Assembly (NCBI GenBank): GCA_963969365.1
Contig: OZ017755.1
Span: 124,001 to 188,000 of the forward strand
Source: Asterochloris sp. CNOR1
Taxonomy: Eukaryota > Chlorophyta > Trebouxiophyceae > Trebouxiales > Trebouxiaceae
Length of the DNA stretch: 64,000 bases
Reading direction: 5' to 3'
Below are positions 40,029 through 48,211 of this stretch, piece by piece (the first letter of the stretch is position 1; each line of letters starts with the position of its first letter). The notes under the pieces are model-generated. The model did no database searches and was not told where the DNA came from. It saw only the letters and a list, made by a program, of their open reading frames with translations. The translations under genes were made by a program, and so were the position numbers.

Positions 40029-43000
40029 ATGCCTAAGTTTACAAAGAAAGAGATTGAAAAACAATTGAAGAAGGAATCTATCGCCAAGCTTCCTGTCTCA
40101 ACCTTAGAAGATATTTACGGGGTTCCGAACGGATACGAATTCGTCAGGTCGAACGGAAGGGTCCAACTAGAAAAGACAATCGTAACCCACAGTCCTTTGA
40201 GGAAAACGCCAAAGGCCCTCAAGAAGATGGATGACAACTATGCCAAGACGAACACCAAGGCTGTCTCCGCTCTAGTCAAGTCGGTCTTCCAGAAGGTGCT
40301 CAGAGAAGCCCAGGATGCAGAAGAACGAGATTTTGAGAAACTTCGAAAGACCCAACAGGTCTCCTGCAATGTGGCCCTCTACAAGGAGAATATCAGAGAA
40401 GACCAAACACAGTACGGCCCTGTCCATGTCATAGATGGCGTTCCATGCAGAGAATCTCATTGGAACATTACTGCCGTCATCCCTAAGAGTTGGTATACCA
40501 CAGACTACGTCCTCTTCGACTCTACTCGGTACCGTGATATGAAGCTCTATCGACCTGCATTCGCAGCTGCCATGCGAAACTACGAATACGAGCTGATCGC
40601 CATCAAACTCTCTAATCCTGTAGAGATGGGGCCCAATGAGTTCGAGCCCTCTACCCAACCCGTGGGCTACGAAAGGAGCAATGCTGCCCTCAACAACAAG
40701 CTGGTGAGAAGGCCTGTTGTGAAAGGTGCATCCTATGCTGAGATCTCTGGAGGTGTCAAGAGTTTCGTTTGGGATATCATAAAGCGTAGACCAGATTGCT
40801 GTCTATACGATGTGATCGTAGAGCATCTATCGGAGCATCTGGGCCATAAAAAGGCTCATTCAACAGAGCTCATCAACCGATCCCTTCAGAACCTCGGACA
40901 GAAATGGGACTCACAGAGGAGGTACGAGGACTACATCGATTATGAGGCTTTAGATGAATTCCCAGGGGTGTGCAGTCTAGAGTCTATGCGGAATGTCTTC
41001 GAGACTCTAAGGCTACCTGTCATCGCATTTAACACTATCAGCCAGCCGGTCTTCCAACATCATGTCAAGTCTCGCAAGGAGGATAAACTCCCCATCCTCA
41101 TCCTATTCCAACAGGACGGTCATGTGCGAAGGGTCACCAGATCCCACCAATCCATCTTCCAAAAGTTGGTTGTTAAAGGGGAAGATCAGCTCTACACATC
41201 TCGTACTCAACCCATTCATTCTGTGCCTGTGAGCGATAGATGGTCTTTCGTCAGAACCCGCCCAACAGATGCACCCCGATTCGTGTACGGCAAAGACGAT
41301 GTCTTCGCTATCCTTTTAGAGATAGAGCAATCCAAGGAGTATACGAGGCACGTAGCCTGGACTTTAAAGAACAATGCCTTCAACATTTTCGAAGAGATGC
41401 TACCCTACCACCATGCGGAGGTGATGGACAAGCAGTTTCTATCAATCAAATTCGTATACGAGCAGGGTACTCTAGTCATTAAATCTCTTGGAGTCGAAGA
41501 TGACACTAATAAAGACATACCCACTGAGACGGCCTTCCAAGCCTATCAGATTCAATCTCATGAGTTCAACTCTGCTATATTCCAACCAAAACACATTTCA
41601 TTCTACAAGGACATCATCCAGGATCTCATCACCCACACCAAACAACCCCTCACTCGATCACTCATCGTCAATGGCAGTATGGTAGAAGCGGTTGGTGTGG
41701 ATGTGGTGAAACACTACACATCTGCTCTCATGATGCTGGAGAAGATCCCTGTGCGGAATGCCTTAGACAGCTGGACCAGGTACCACTCGTGTGACGGAAT
41801 TCAGGACTACAATCTCTACTACGTGGAGTCCCAAATTCAGGCAAATATCCTCTACTTCGACAAACGATATACTATATGCTTTGGGATGGCTCTCAAACAG
41901 TTTCCTAGCGATACCTTCAAAATCATCGAAGTCCTAAGGCCTAGCCTCTTGATTCCAAACCCGTTGCTCAAGCTCATCAAGGATACCTACGAGAACCCCG
42001 AGCTGACCATGCAGATGGTGAAGGATATCATAAATCATTCTATCGGAATCTGCGGGAAGATCTACAATTCCACCCTCAGGACCCAAATGTTTCTAAACGA
42101 AGACGAAGCCGTGTACTATGCAGACCTGATGGAGGCTGTCCCTCACAAATACGAGAAAAAGGCCAATGGTAAGGACATATATTTTGTCACACAGAGCAAT
42201 CAATGCCAGCTCGTGGAGGGCTTCTATCTGCTCAGATTCGCTATCTTGGACATTGCTCGAGCAAATATGCAGATCTTGGTGAATCAGGCAGAAAATGCCG
42301 GAATGCAAGCAGCCTACATTGCTACAGATAGAGTAGATTTCGTCACAAACGGTTTAGATCCTGCTGAAGTGTTTCGAGACAAAATGGCAGCTCCCAAAAC
42401 TCAGAGCCCAAAGGAGGAATTTCGGCAGATCGGCAAATTACGGCTAGAATCAAAGAAGAGGCGGGCGACCACCGTACACGAATTCATGACAAACCAACGG
42501 GTAACTTTCGCAACTCTCGACCGTCCGGTACACGAGATTAGAGATAACCTATCAGAGGTAACCACAAGACATCCTGGTGATCCCTTTTGCGGCTTAGAAG
42601 AACTGTTTTTCGATGAGTATGATAAGGATGCGGTGGCAGATCAGTTAGAGAAGTATCGCCACCAAGGTGGCACCATGGTGAAGGCCTCTAACCCAGGGGT
42701 CGGCAAGACACAGGCAGCAGTTCACTTGCTGAAAAGAATGATCGCTGCTGGCCAGAAAGTCGCGGTGTCCCTCCCTATACATAGACTCAGGACAGAGCTA
42801 GTGGAGATGGGTCTACCTGAAGAATGCATCATGACTTTCTGGGAGCTGTTTGGCGTGGACGGGTGCGGTAGAGACAAAAGGTGTGGCAGCAAGTTCGATC
42901 AGTACGATCATGTCCATTTCGAAGAGGTATTCATGGCCAGCATGGCCTTCGTCAGTAGAATTCACAGAGATTCGTGTAGTTTTCCCCATGTCTCTATCTC

Positions 43001-44075
43001 AGCAACCGGAGATCCCTTCCAGACGAAAGCAGTCCTAGACGTTTTCACGGAGTATGGTAATCATGGGGGATCCGCAGACGTAGAGAGAGAGATGCGTATT
43101 CGTAGGCTGGATGTGGTGTTCCCAAACCAGTTCGAACTGAGGATACCCAAGCGTTATTCTAAGGAAGACGTAGAGATTCTGGAAAAGGTGAAGCTAGATC
43201 TTTTTCAGCCATCTGACAACCATGCCGATCAATGCAAATCTGTGGCCTCTAAATATTTCACAAAAATTGCGAACCCGCTCACTACCGGCCAGATCGAGAT
43301 GCTTAGAGAATCTATGGTCGTGGCCCAACATCTCGTCACCATCAACCTCATCAACCATCGTCTAGCCACCCACAATAAGAAGGGCGAATTCCGATTGGTG
43401 GTAGGAGACAAGCTCAAGGTGAAACACAGGGATCCTGCACATCAATTACAGAAGGACGATCTATATCGAGTCCAGAAGATCATCAAGGGGTCTAAAAGGA
43501 ATGCGGTCAGGCTCGTGAACGAGTTCGGCCGTGAAATAGAGGTCCTCGGCACACACAAGGAGGTGTTGGAGAAATTCCCATACGCCTTTTGCATGTCTAT
43601 CAATTCGGCTCAAGGTCTGAGCTCCAAGCCAGGCCAGGACACCTTCGTATTCGACGTCGGAAGCCCTTTCATGTGCAAGGAGAACTTTTGGGTAGGATTC
43701 ACTCGAGCTAGACAATTGGGAAACGTTAGGTTTGTGGCAGATGAAGGGACGGTCATCAAAGATTTCAAAAAGCAGATTCGAACCAGAGTTGAGGGCCATG
43801 GTCCCACCAAGTTCGCTCCTCGAGTAGAGAAAACGGCTGTGGCAGAGGCAGTGGCGGTAAGGCTCAAAAAATACAATTTCTGCTGCCCTGGAATCAGAGA
43901 TAGCCCATGTGGAACCCCGCTGATAGATGAGAAGACCATGGAGCTCAGATGCCACTTCGACAGAGATTGCGCAGATCTAGCCTTGACCCCGGAAAATGCC
44001 ATCCCAAGATGTGAAGATTGCAACAGAGCCAAGTCATCCTCTGATCATTTGAGGGACCCTATTATAGATGACTGA
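40029..44075 (+). CDS. Replication fusion protein: divergent PolB-like palm, SF1 helicase and HNH-like zinc module, 1348 aa
   Basis: ATG 40029 to TGA 44075. Residues ~310-780 resemble a family-B polymerase of the protein-primed/plasmid type. Motif A-like is GVDVVKHYTSAL (Asp558). Motif B-like is KDIINHSIGICGK (665-677). Motif C-like is YIATDRVD (763-770), where the usual D-T-D reads A-T-D. No exonuclease D-x-E motif was found. Residues ~880-1245 are a superfamily-1 Pif1/RecD-like helicase: Walker A NPGVGKT (888-894), motif II HFEE (963-966), motif III SATGDPFQ (991-998), motif V NSAQG, motif VI FTRAR. Residues 1285-1340 have Cys pairs and the HNH-like end TPENAIPRCEDCNRAKSS. It should drive viral genome replication. 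The next gene overlaps it by 8 bp. Confidence 0.82.
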   Translation: MPKFTKKEIEKQLKKESIAKLPVSTLEDIYGVPNGYEFVRSNGRVQLEKTIVTHSPLRKTPKALKKMDDNYAKTNTKAVSALVKSVFQKVLREAQDAEERDFEKLRKTQQVSCNVALYKENIREDQTQYGPVHVIDGVPCRESHWNITAVIPKSWYTTDYVLFDSTRYRDMKLYRPAFAAAMRNYEYELIAIKLSNPVEMGPNEFEPSTQPVGYERSNAALNNKLVRRPVVKGASYAEISGGVKSFVWDIIKRRPDCCLYDVIVEHLSEHLGHKKAHSTELINRSLQNLGQKWDSQRRYEDYIDYEALDEFPGVCSLESMRNVFETLRLPVIAFNTISQPVFQHHVKSRKEDKLPILILFQQDGHVRRVTRSHQSIFQKLVVKGEDQLYTSRTQPIHSVPVSDRWSFVRTRPTDAPRFVYGKDDVFAILLEIEQSKEYTRHVAWTLKNNAFNIFEEMLPYHHAEVMDKQFLSIKFVYEQGTLVIKSLGVEDDTNKDIPTETAFQAYQIQSHEFNSAIFQPKHISFYKDIIQDLITHTKQPLTRSLIVNGSMVEAVGVDVVKHYTSALMMLEKIPVRNALDSWTRYHSCDGIQDYNLYYVESQIQANILYFDKRYTICFGMALKQFPSDTFKIIEVLRPSLLIPNPLLKLIKDTYENPELTMQMVKDIINHSIGICGKIYNSTLRTQMFLNEDEAVYYADLMEAVPHKYEKKANGKDIYFVTQSNQCQLVEGFYLLRFAILDIARANMQILVNQAENAGMQAAYIATDRVDFVTNGLDPAEVFRDKMAAPKTQSPKEEFRQIGKLRLESKKRRATTVHEFMTNQRVTFATLDRPVHEIRDNLSEVTTRHPGDPFCGLEELFFDEYDKDAVADQLEKYRHQGGTMVKASNPGVGKTQAAVHLLKRMIAAGQKVAVSLPIHRLRTELVEMGLPEECIMTFWELFGVDGCGRDKRCGSKFDQYDHVHFEEVFMASMAFVSRIHRDSCSFPHVSISATGDPFQTKAVLDVFTEYGNHGGSADVEREMRIRRLDVVFPNQFELRIPKRYSKEDVEILEKVKLDLFQPSDNHADQCKSVASKYFTKIANPLTTGQIEMLRESMVVAQHLVTINLINHRLATHNKKGEFRLVVGDKLKVKHRDPAHQLQKDDLYRVQKIIKGSKRNAVRLVNEFGREIEVLGTHKEVLEKFPYAFCMSINSAQGLSSKPGQDTFVFDVGSPFMCKENFWVGFTRARQLGNVRFVADEGTVIKDFKKQIRTRVEGHGPTKFAPRVEKTAVAEAVAVRLKKYNFCCPGIRDSPCGTPLIDEKTMELRCHFDRDCADLALTPENAIPRCEDCNRAKSSSDHLRDPIIDD

Positions 44076-45252
44076 AAAGGCAACCGTCCCCGGTTTGCCC
44101 AACCCATTGGATCTGATAAGTAAAGCTAGACTTGTAAAAAAGTTGAAAGAGGCTGGTGTTGCCAATCCTAAGAAACAGGCTGAGAATGCTCTAAAAGATT
44201 ATGAAGTTAATCAGATCAGAAAGCCAATCAAAGTGACTAGAGATAGGTACTTTAAAATAGTGGGGCAGATAGGCAGCTATCAGGCAGACATAGCATTCCT
44301 TCCTCAATACCGGGTAGAAAACGGCGGAAAGACTGCTTTTCTGCTTTTAGTAGAAGTGCCCACTAGACTAGCATATGCTCTACCGCTGAAGAACTCCACA
44401 GGCGCAGCGATCTCTAAAGCTCTTCAAACACTTGCTAGCAAAGTAAAGAATCCCATCATAAGTCTAACAGGAGATGATCAGTTCAATCAGCAGAAGATCC
44501 AAGACTTTTTGAAGGACAAAAAGATAGAGCTCTACACTGGAATAGCAAAAGATGACCACATAACCAAATTCGGCGATCGTTTGGGCATCGTGGATTCCGC
44601 CGTAAAGAACATCAAGACCCTTATATCCAAATACATAGATCATACGGATAGACTAGACTGGACCTCTTATCTACCTTCTATCATGCACGTCTACAACGAT
44701 TCACCTCATTCCACTCTAGACTCTACGCCGGATGAGATCTCTAACTCCGAAGCCTTAGACAATCAGGTGAGCAAAGTCCAGGCCAACAATGCGCTCTATC
44801 AGAGCCAGCGTGTGAAGCTGGGTGATGTGGTTAGGATCACTGTACCCAAGGAGACCTTCTCTAAGCAGTCTACTACCTTCTCTAAGTCTACCTACATCGT
44901 GGATAGCAGGGATGGGTACAGCTGGAAGCTGAGAGACTCTAGCAATCATGTGCTGAGAAGGAGATTCAAGGACTATGAGCTGCAGATTGTGAACACAGCC
45001 ACACTCAAGAAGGCCATAGAGACGCCTAAGAAGGACAAAGCACTGGCTGTGCATGCACAGGCTCAGAAGCTGATCAGAGGTGCCGGCTTGACGACCAAGG
45101 AAGCATTCCAGCAGGCAGCCAAGGGCCAAGAGAGACAGGCAGAGACTGTGAGCGGCAACAGGAAGAGCGGCAGAACAACTAGAGAAGTCGGCAGCTACTC
45201 TAAGGCTGCTGAAGGTAGAAAGAAGGGAGTCGTAGTGCGCCAGGTAGGCTAG
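44068..45252 (+). CDS. Retrovirus-like (rve) integrase, Polinton type, 394 aa
   Basis: ATG 44068 (ATGACTGA overlap with the replication gene stop) to TAG 45252. RNase H-fold core: YQADIAFLP (Asp74), LLLVEVPTRLAYALPLKNST, SLTGDDQFNQQKIQDFL (Asp136/137), and GIVDSAVKNIKTLI, where Asp176 stands at the usual catalytic Glu position. A Pro-Ser-Leu helix (LDWTSYLPSIMHVYNDSPHS) and SH3-like C-terminal domain (YIVDSRDGYSWKLRDSS, RRRFKDYELQIV) follow, as in Polinton and retroelement integrases. The N-terminal zinc-binding HHCC is not seen. The Lys/Arg-rich tail probably binds DNA. It would insert the virus using the terminal repeats and make the 6-bp duplication. Confidence 0.88.
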   Translation: MTEKATVPGLPNPLDLISKARLVKKLKEAGVANPKKQAENALKDYEVNQIRKPIKVTRDRYFKIVGQIGSYQADIAFLPQYRVENGGKTAFLLLVEVPTRLAYALPLKNSTGAAISKALQTLASKVKNPIISLTGDDQFNQQKIQDFLKDKKIELYTGIAKDDHITKFGDRLGIVDSAVKNIKTLISKYIDHTDRLDWTSYLPSIMHVYNDSPHSTLDSTPDEISNSEALDNQVSKVQANNALYQSQRVKLGDVVRITVPKETFSKQSTTFSKSTYIVDSRDGYSWKLRDSSNHVLRRRFKDYELQIVNTATLKKAIETPKKDKALAVHAQAQKLIRGAGLTTKEAFQQAAKGQERQAETVSGNRKSGRTTREVGSYSKAAEGRKKGVVVRQVG

Positions 45253-45319
45253 AGCTGACATAACATAGGTCAAGGTATATTGGAATATTCTCCTTCACTC
45301 AACCCTTATCACTCGCACC
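45253..45319 (+). promoter_or_regulatory. Leader of the right-arm gene
   Basis: 67-bp gap after the integrase stop with AGGTCAAGG, an AT-rich GTATATTGGAATATTC and pyrimidine-rich TCCTTCACTCAACCC just before ATG 45320. GGTCAA recalls the GGGTCAAC element at the other core-arm boundary. Confidence 0.35.
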
Positions 45320-47504
45320 ATGGCTCTCACCGCTCTGCAGAAGGCCATCGTTGAGTGGCTGTATGTATGCGCTCAAATGCCTGCTGGCACGATCAAACGG
45401 CGTGGGGTGGAGCAGCCTAATGACTGGCGGCCTCTCAACGAGGCCAGCCATGACAGCAGCTGTGCCTATCCACTGGGCGCTTACTTTAAAGCCTGTAGGC
45501 GCCTGGACCACAGGCAGCTTAGGCCCCATGCCAAGACAGGCCTCGCTGCTGCAAGCTTCCAGGCCATGCTCGCAGTGGCGAAGACCCCTCAGATCACACG
45601 CAGTCAAGCACAGGATGCAGCATTCACAGCCACGATCCGCCTGCTGTTCAATGCTGGCATCCTGACCAGCACAGAATCCACTGACGAGCTGCACGATCAC
45701 CACAACCCCAACCTCTCACATGGTGTTAAGTGGCCAACTGGTGTGCCAACCACTACCATCAAGTGTTTCCCTCTGCTCAGGTGTGCAGCTGTACACATGA
45801 GATTTCTTCTTGACTTATAGCACTCATTCTAAGGGGTTGTACTCTGTTGCAGGATCTGGTGTGAGAAGCAGAAGGCTGACACAAGCAGGATCTATGTGAT
45901 ACAGCCTGCTGACTATCAGAGGAGGAGGAGGCAGGTTGGTGGCTGCAGTCACTCATGCTGCAGCTTGCATCTGCTGGATCCAACAAACACAGCATGTCTG
46001 CAGGGTGGTGGTGGTGCTGCTGCTGCTGCTGCTGCTGCTGTGCCAGTCTTGGAGTCAGACAGTGAGGCAGGGTCAGACAGTCAGGCAGCAGCAGACAGTG
46101 AGGCAGAGCCAGAGCAGCAGGAGGAGGATGCCATTGAGCTTGATGGCACACCTCCTCCTGAGGCTGCTGCTGGTGCTCCTCAGGCTGCTGCTGCTGGTGC
46201 TGCTCAGGCTGCTGCTGCTGCTGAGGGGCCTTATATGGCCATCTGGGATCTCAAGGTAAGCTGCCTCTGCTGCTTTGTTGTGCTGCACTGGACTCTGCTG
46301 ACATTCCAATCCTGCTGCTGCAGTGCTGTGGCTGCTACAAACCTTTCAAAGAGGTTGAGCAGCCAGGGGGTACTGTTCCCACCTGGCATGCCTGTGTCTC
46401 TGGCCTTGACTGTCATCATGATGGTGGGCCAGCTCTCTTCTGCTATCATTGCCACCAACACTTGAGAACAGAGGTGCAGGTGGCAGAGCATGAGCTTGTC
46501 AGATACTTTGAGTGTGACAGATGCTGGGTAAGTGCCATGCTTTCTGTCAGTGATCCAGCCTGCATGATCTCATGCTGATGCCTGCTGTATCCTGCAGGAA
46601 CTGAGGCTCCTCAAGGTCTACATCACCTTGGCACTGCAGTGGGTGGAGCAGCTCAAGCACAGCCTGCACAACCCACCACCAACAGGGGTCCCAGAACAGC
46701 ATCTGGGGGATGGCTACATGATACTGGCCTCAGTCTGGTTGGCATCTGGCATGAGGTGGCAGCTGCCCTTTGAACTTCCTGGGAAAATCATCACACAGGC
46801 CATCTCCAACCCAGTGGATGTCACTGCATATATGGCTGTCAAGGTATGTTGTCTGCTGTTGCCTGCTGCTTGCCCACACAATGTGTTATGCTGATGTGTT
46901 TTATGCTGCAGGATGTTCCTTATCAGCCACCTACAGAGGAACCAAGCAGTTTACCTTTGGCTGCTCTTCCTCCCACACCTGGTGGTGCTGCTGCTGCTGC
47001 TGAGGGGCCTGCTGGTGCTGCTGATGAGCCTGCTGATGGGCACACTGAGTCCTCTTCTCATGAGGAATCAGAGTCTGATGATGGGAGTGCTCCTAAGCCT
47101 GCTGTAGGGCCTGCTGAGCAGCTGGCTCAGACCCATGCTAGGATCATTGGAGAGCAGCTTCAGCCCCCTCCTGTGGTCATGGAGCAGCCTGCTCCTCAGG
47201 CTGCTGTTGCTGATGGGGAACCTCCTGTTGACACATCTGATGAGCCTACCAAGGTGAAGTGCAGACTGCATGTGCTACAAACCTACATAGCACATGCTAA
47301 CTCTCATTTTAACTGCAGGACAATGAGAGACAGTCTCCTGAACCTACACTGACCAAAATAAACCCACTCAGTGGAGCAGACAGGAGAATCAGAGAGCAAG
47401 CCAAAAAGAGGAAACAGGCTGCTAAGACTCTAGCAGAAAAGGAAGCAGCTGCTCAGGATGAAACAGCTAACAGGCAGCTTGCCAAGAGAATCAAGCCCAT
47501 CTAA
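45320..47504 (+). CDS. Right-arm cargo gene: Ala-rich protein with Cys/His zinc-type cluster, seven exons, 590 aa
   Basis: Exons 45320-45780, 45853-45934, 46004-46255, 46324-46527, 46598-46843, 46912-47253 and 47319-47504 all use GT..TGCAG introns of 65-72 bp. Their sum, 1773 nt, is an exact open frame with TAA. Exon 1 encodes an alpha-helical region (TALQKAIVEWLYVCAQMPAG). Exons 2-3 have basic RRRRQ, then Gly/Ala runs from GCT repeats and acidic stretches. Exon 4 has a dense metal-site pattern (CCGCYK, WHACVSGLDCHH, CYHCHQHL, FECDRCW), PHD- or RING-like in spacing. Exon 6 is Ala/Pro/Glu-rich and exon 7 a basic coil ending KRIKPI. It lies inside the virus beside the terminal repeat and faces outward. 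Function unknown; nuclear regulator is a guess. Confidence 0.75.
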
Positions 47505-47667
47505 CTCTGCATGCTTGTCCTTGTACATCAGTGTACACTAACATTCATGCTCATTCTTTTCCCCTTGTGGTTGCTTGAGCCTGAAGCCCCAATTTCAATC
47601 TGATTGGCATTCATTGAATGAAAGTGAGTGGGATGTGGGTTGTCATGGCACCTGCCTGATCCTGTCT
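47505..47667. other. Right-arm tail between cargo gene and terminal repeat
   Basis: 163 bp with no ORF; probably the 3' UTR of the cargo gene. Its last ~28 bp (CATGGCACCTGCCTGATCC) are imperfectly complementary to sequence just inside the left repeat. Confidence 0.6.
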
Positions 47668-47833
47668 AACTCCTGCCAGCAGGTCACTTCCAACGATTTC
47701 CAACGATATCTGCCGAAGTCCAATGGGAGTCCAAATGGGAGAGGTGCCCGGCTTCAGCGAAATTCGTAGGTTTTACTGCAGATGGGCGGCCAGGGATGCG
47801 GGAATATACGGGAACCCAGGTTGAATCGTACGT
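47668..47833 (-). repeat. Right terminal inverted repeat, 166 bp
   Basis: Exact reverse complement of 23650-23815. It ends GGTTGAATCGTACGT at the host junction. Confidence 0.95.
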
Positions 47834-47839
47834 GTGCAC
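47834..47839. repeat. Right target-site duplication GTGCAC
   Basis: Direct copy of the hexamer at 23644-23649, immediately outside the right terminal inverted repeat. Confidence 0.8.
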
Positions 47840-48211
47840 CATCGCACAGGTCTGTGTCAGTTACATTTTGGCAGCCCCTTCCCGTTCTAAGAATCCCACC
47901 TGATATGTGCTGCTTCCCTTCCTTACATCGAAAGGCTTGAACACTATATGTGTCGATTCTGTAACCGAGGAGCCTTCTCTGCGAAAGTGCCAGTGACTGG
48001 GCTGTGGCGAACCTTGCAAAGCCAATGAGCACAGGGGGGAGGGGGCCATGGGTGAGTTCCTCACACAGTGTGCTTTGGAGATCCCAATACTGCAGGCCAC
48101 ATATCATGCAGATTGTCAGGCGAAAGCAGGCCCTGTTGCCACTACCTGCTCCTGCCTGCAGGTTCTGTACCATCCAGCATTGCTACCAAAATCACTGTCT
48201 GTGGTCTGCAG
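47840..48211. other. Host flank right of the virus
   Basis: No confident exon. An open plus-strand frame from ATG 48048 runs into the exon at 48212, but the reading frame and low-complexity content are not persuasive. Confidence 0.35.

Larger units (their letters stand above)
23650..47833. mobile_element. Integrated Polinton-like virus (PLV), complete, 24,184 bp
   Basis: Defined by 166-bp inverted repeats at both ends and a GTGCAC duplication outside them. It encodes the PLV/Polinton set: double jelly-roll major capsid, penton-like minor capsid, FtsK/HerA-type packaging ATPase, rve integrase and a polymerase-helicase fusion, plus fibres and small proteins. The core is intronless and AT-richer than the flanks. 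No Ulp1/adenain-type maturation protease was found. All viral frames are open, suggesting a young and perhaps active provirus. The two arms (23816-25740, 45253-47667) have host-like composition and intron-containing genes. Classification rests on gene content read by eye. Confidence 0.93.

Noticed and set aside
40272-44032. Antisense frames of 128-164 codons within the replication gene.
   Set aside because: Shadows of the sense gene; composition mirrors the plus-strand codons.
45996-46240. The GCT-repeat stretch as a non-coding microsatellite.
   Set aside because: It is in frame as poly-Ala within a seven-exon ORF that closes exactly, so it is kept as coding, though slippage-prone.
23529-48211. 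Reading the virus as inserted within an intron of one host gene joining exon 23427-23528 to exon 48212-48292 (both phase 0).
   Set aside because: The left exon reads on to a TAG at 23543-23545, and the six exons then sum to an exact 192-codon gene. A ~24.7-kb intron is not needed.
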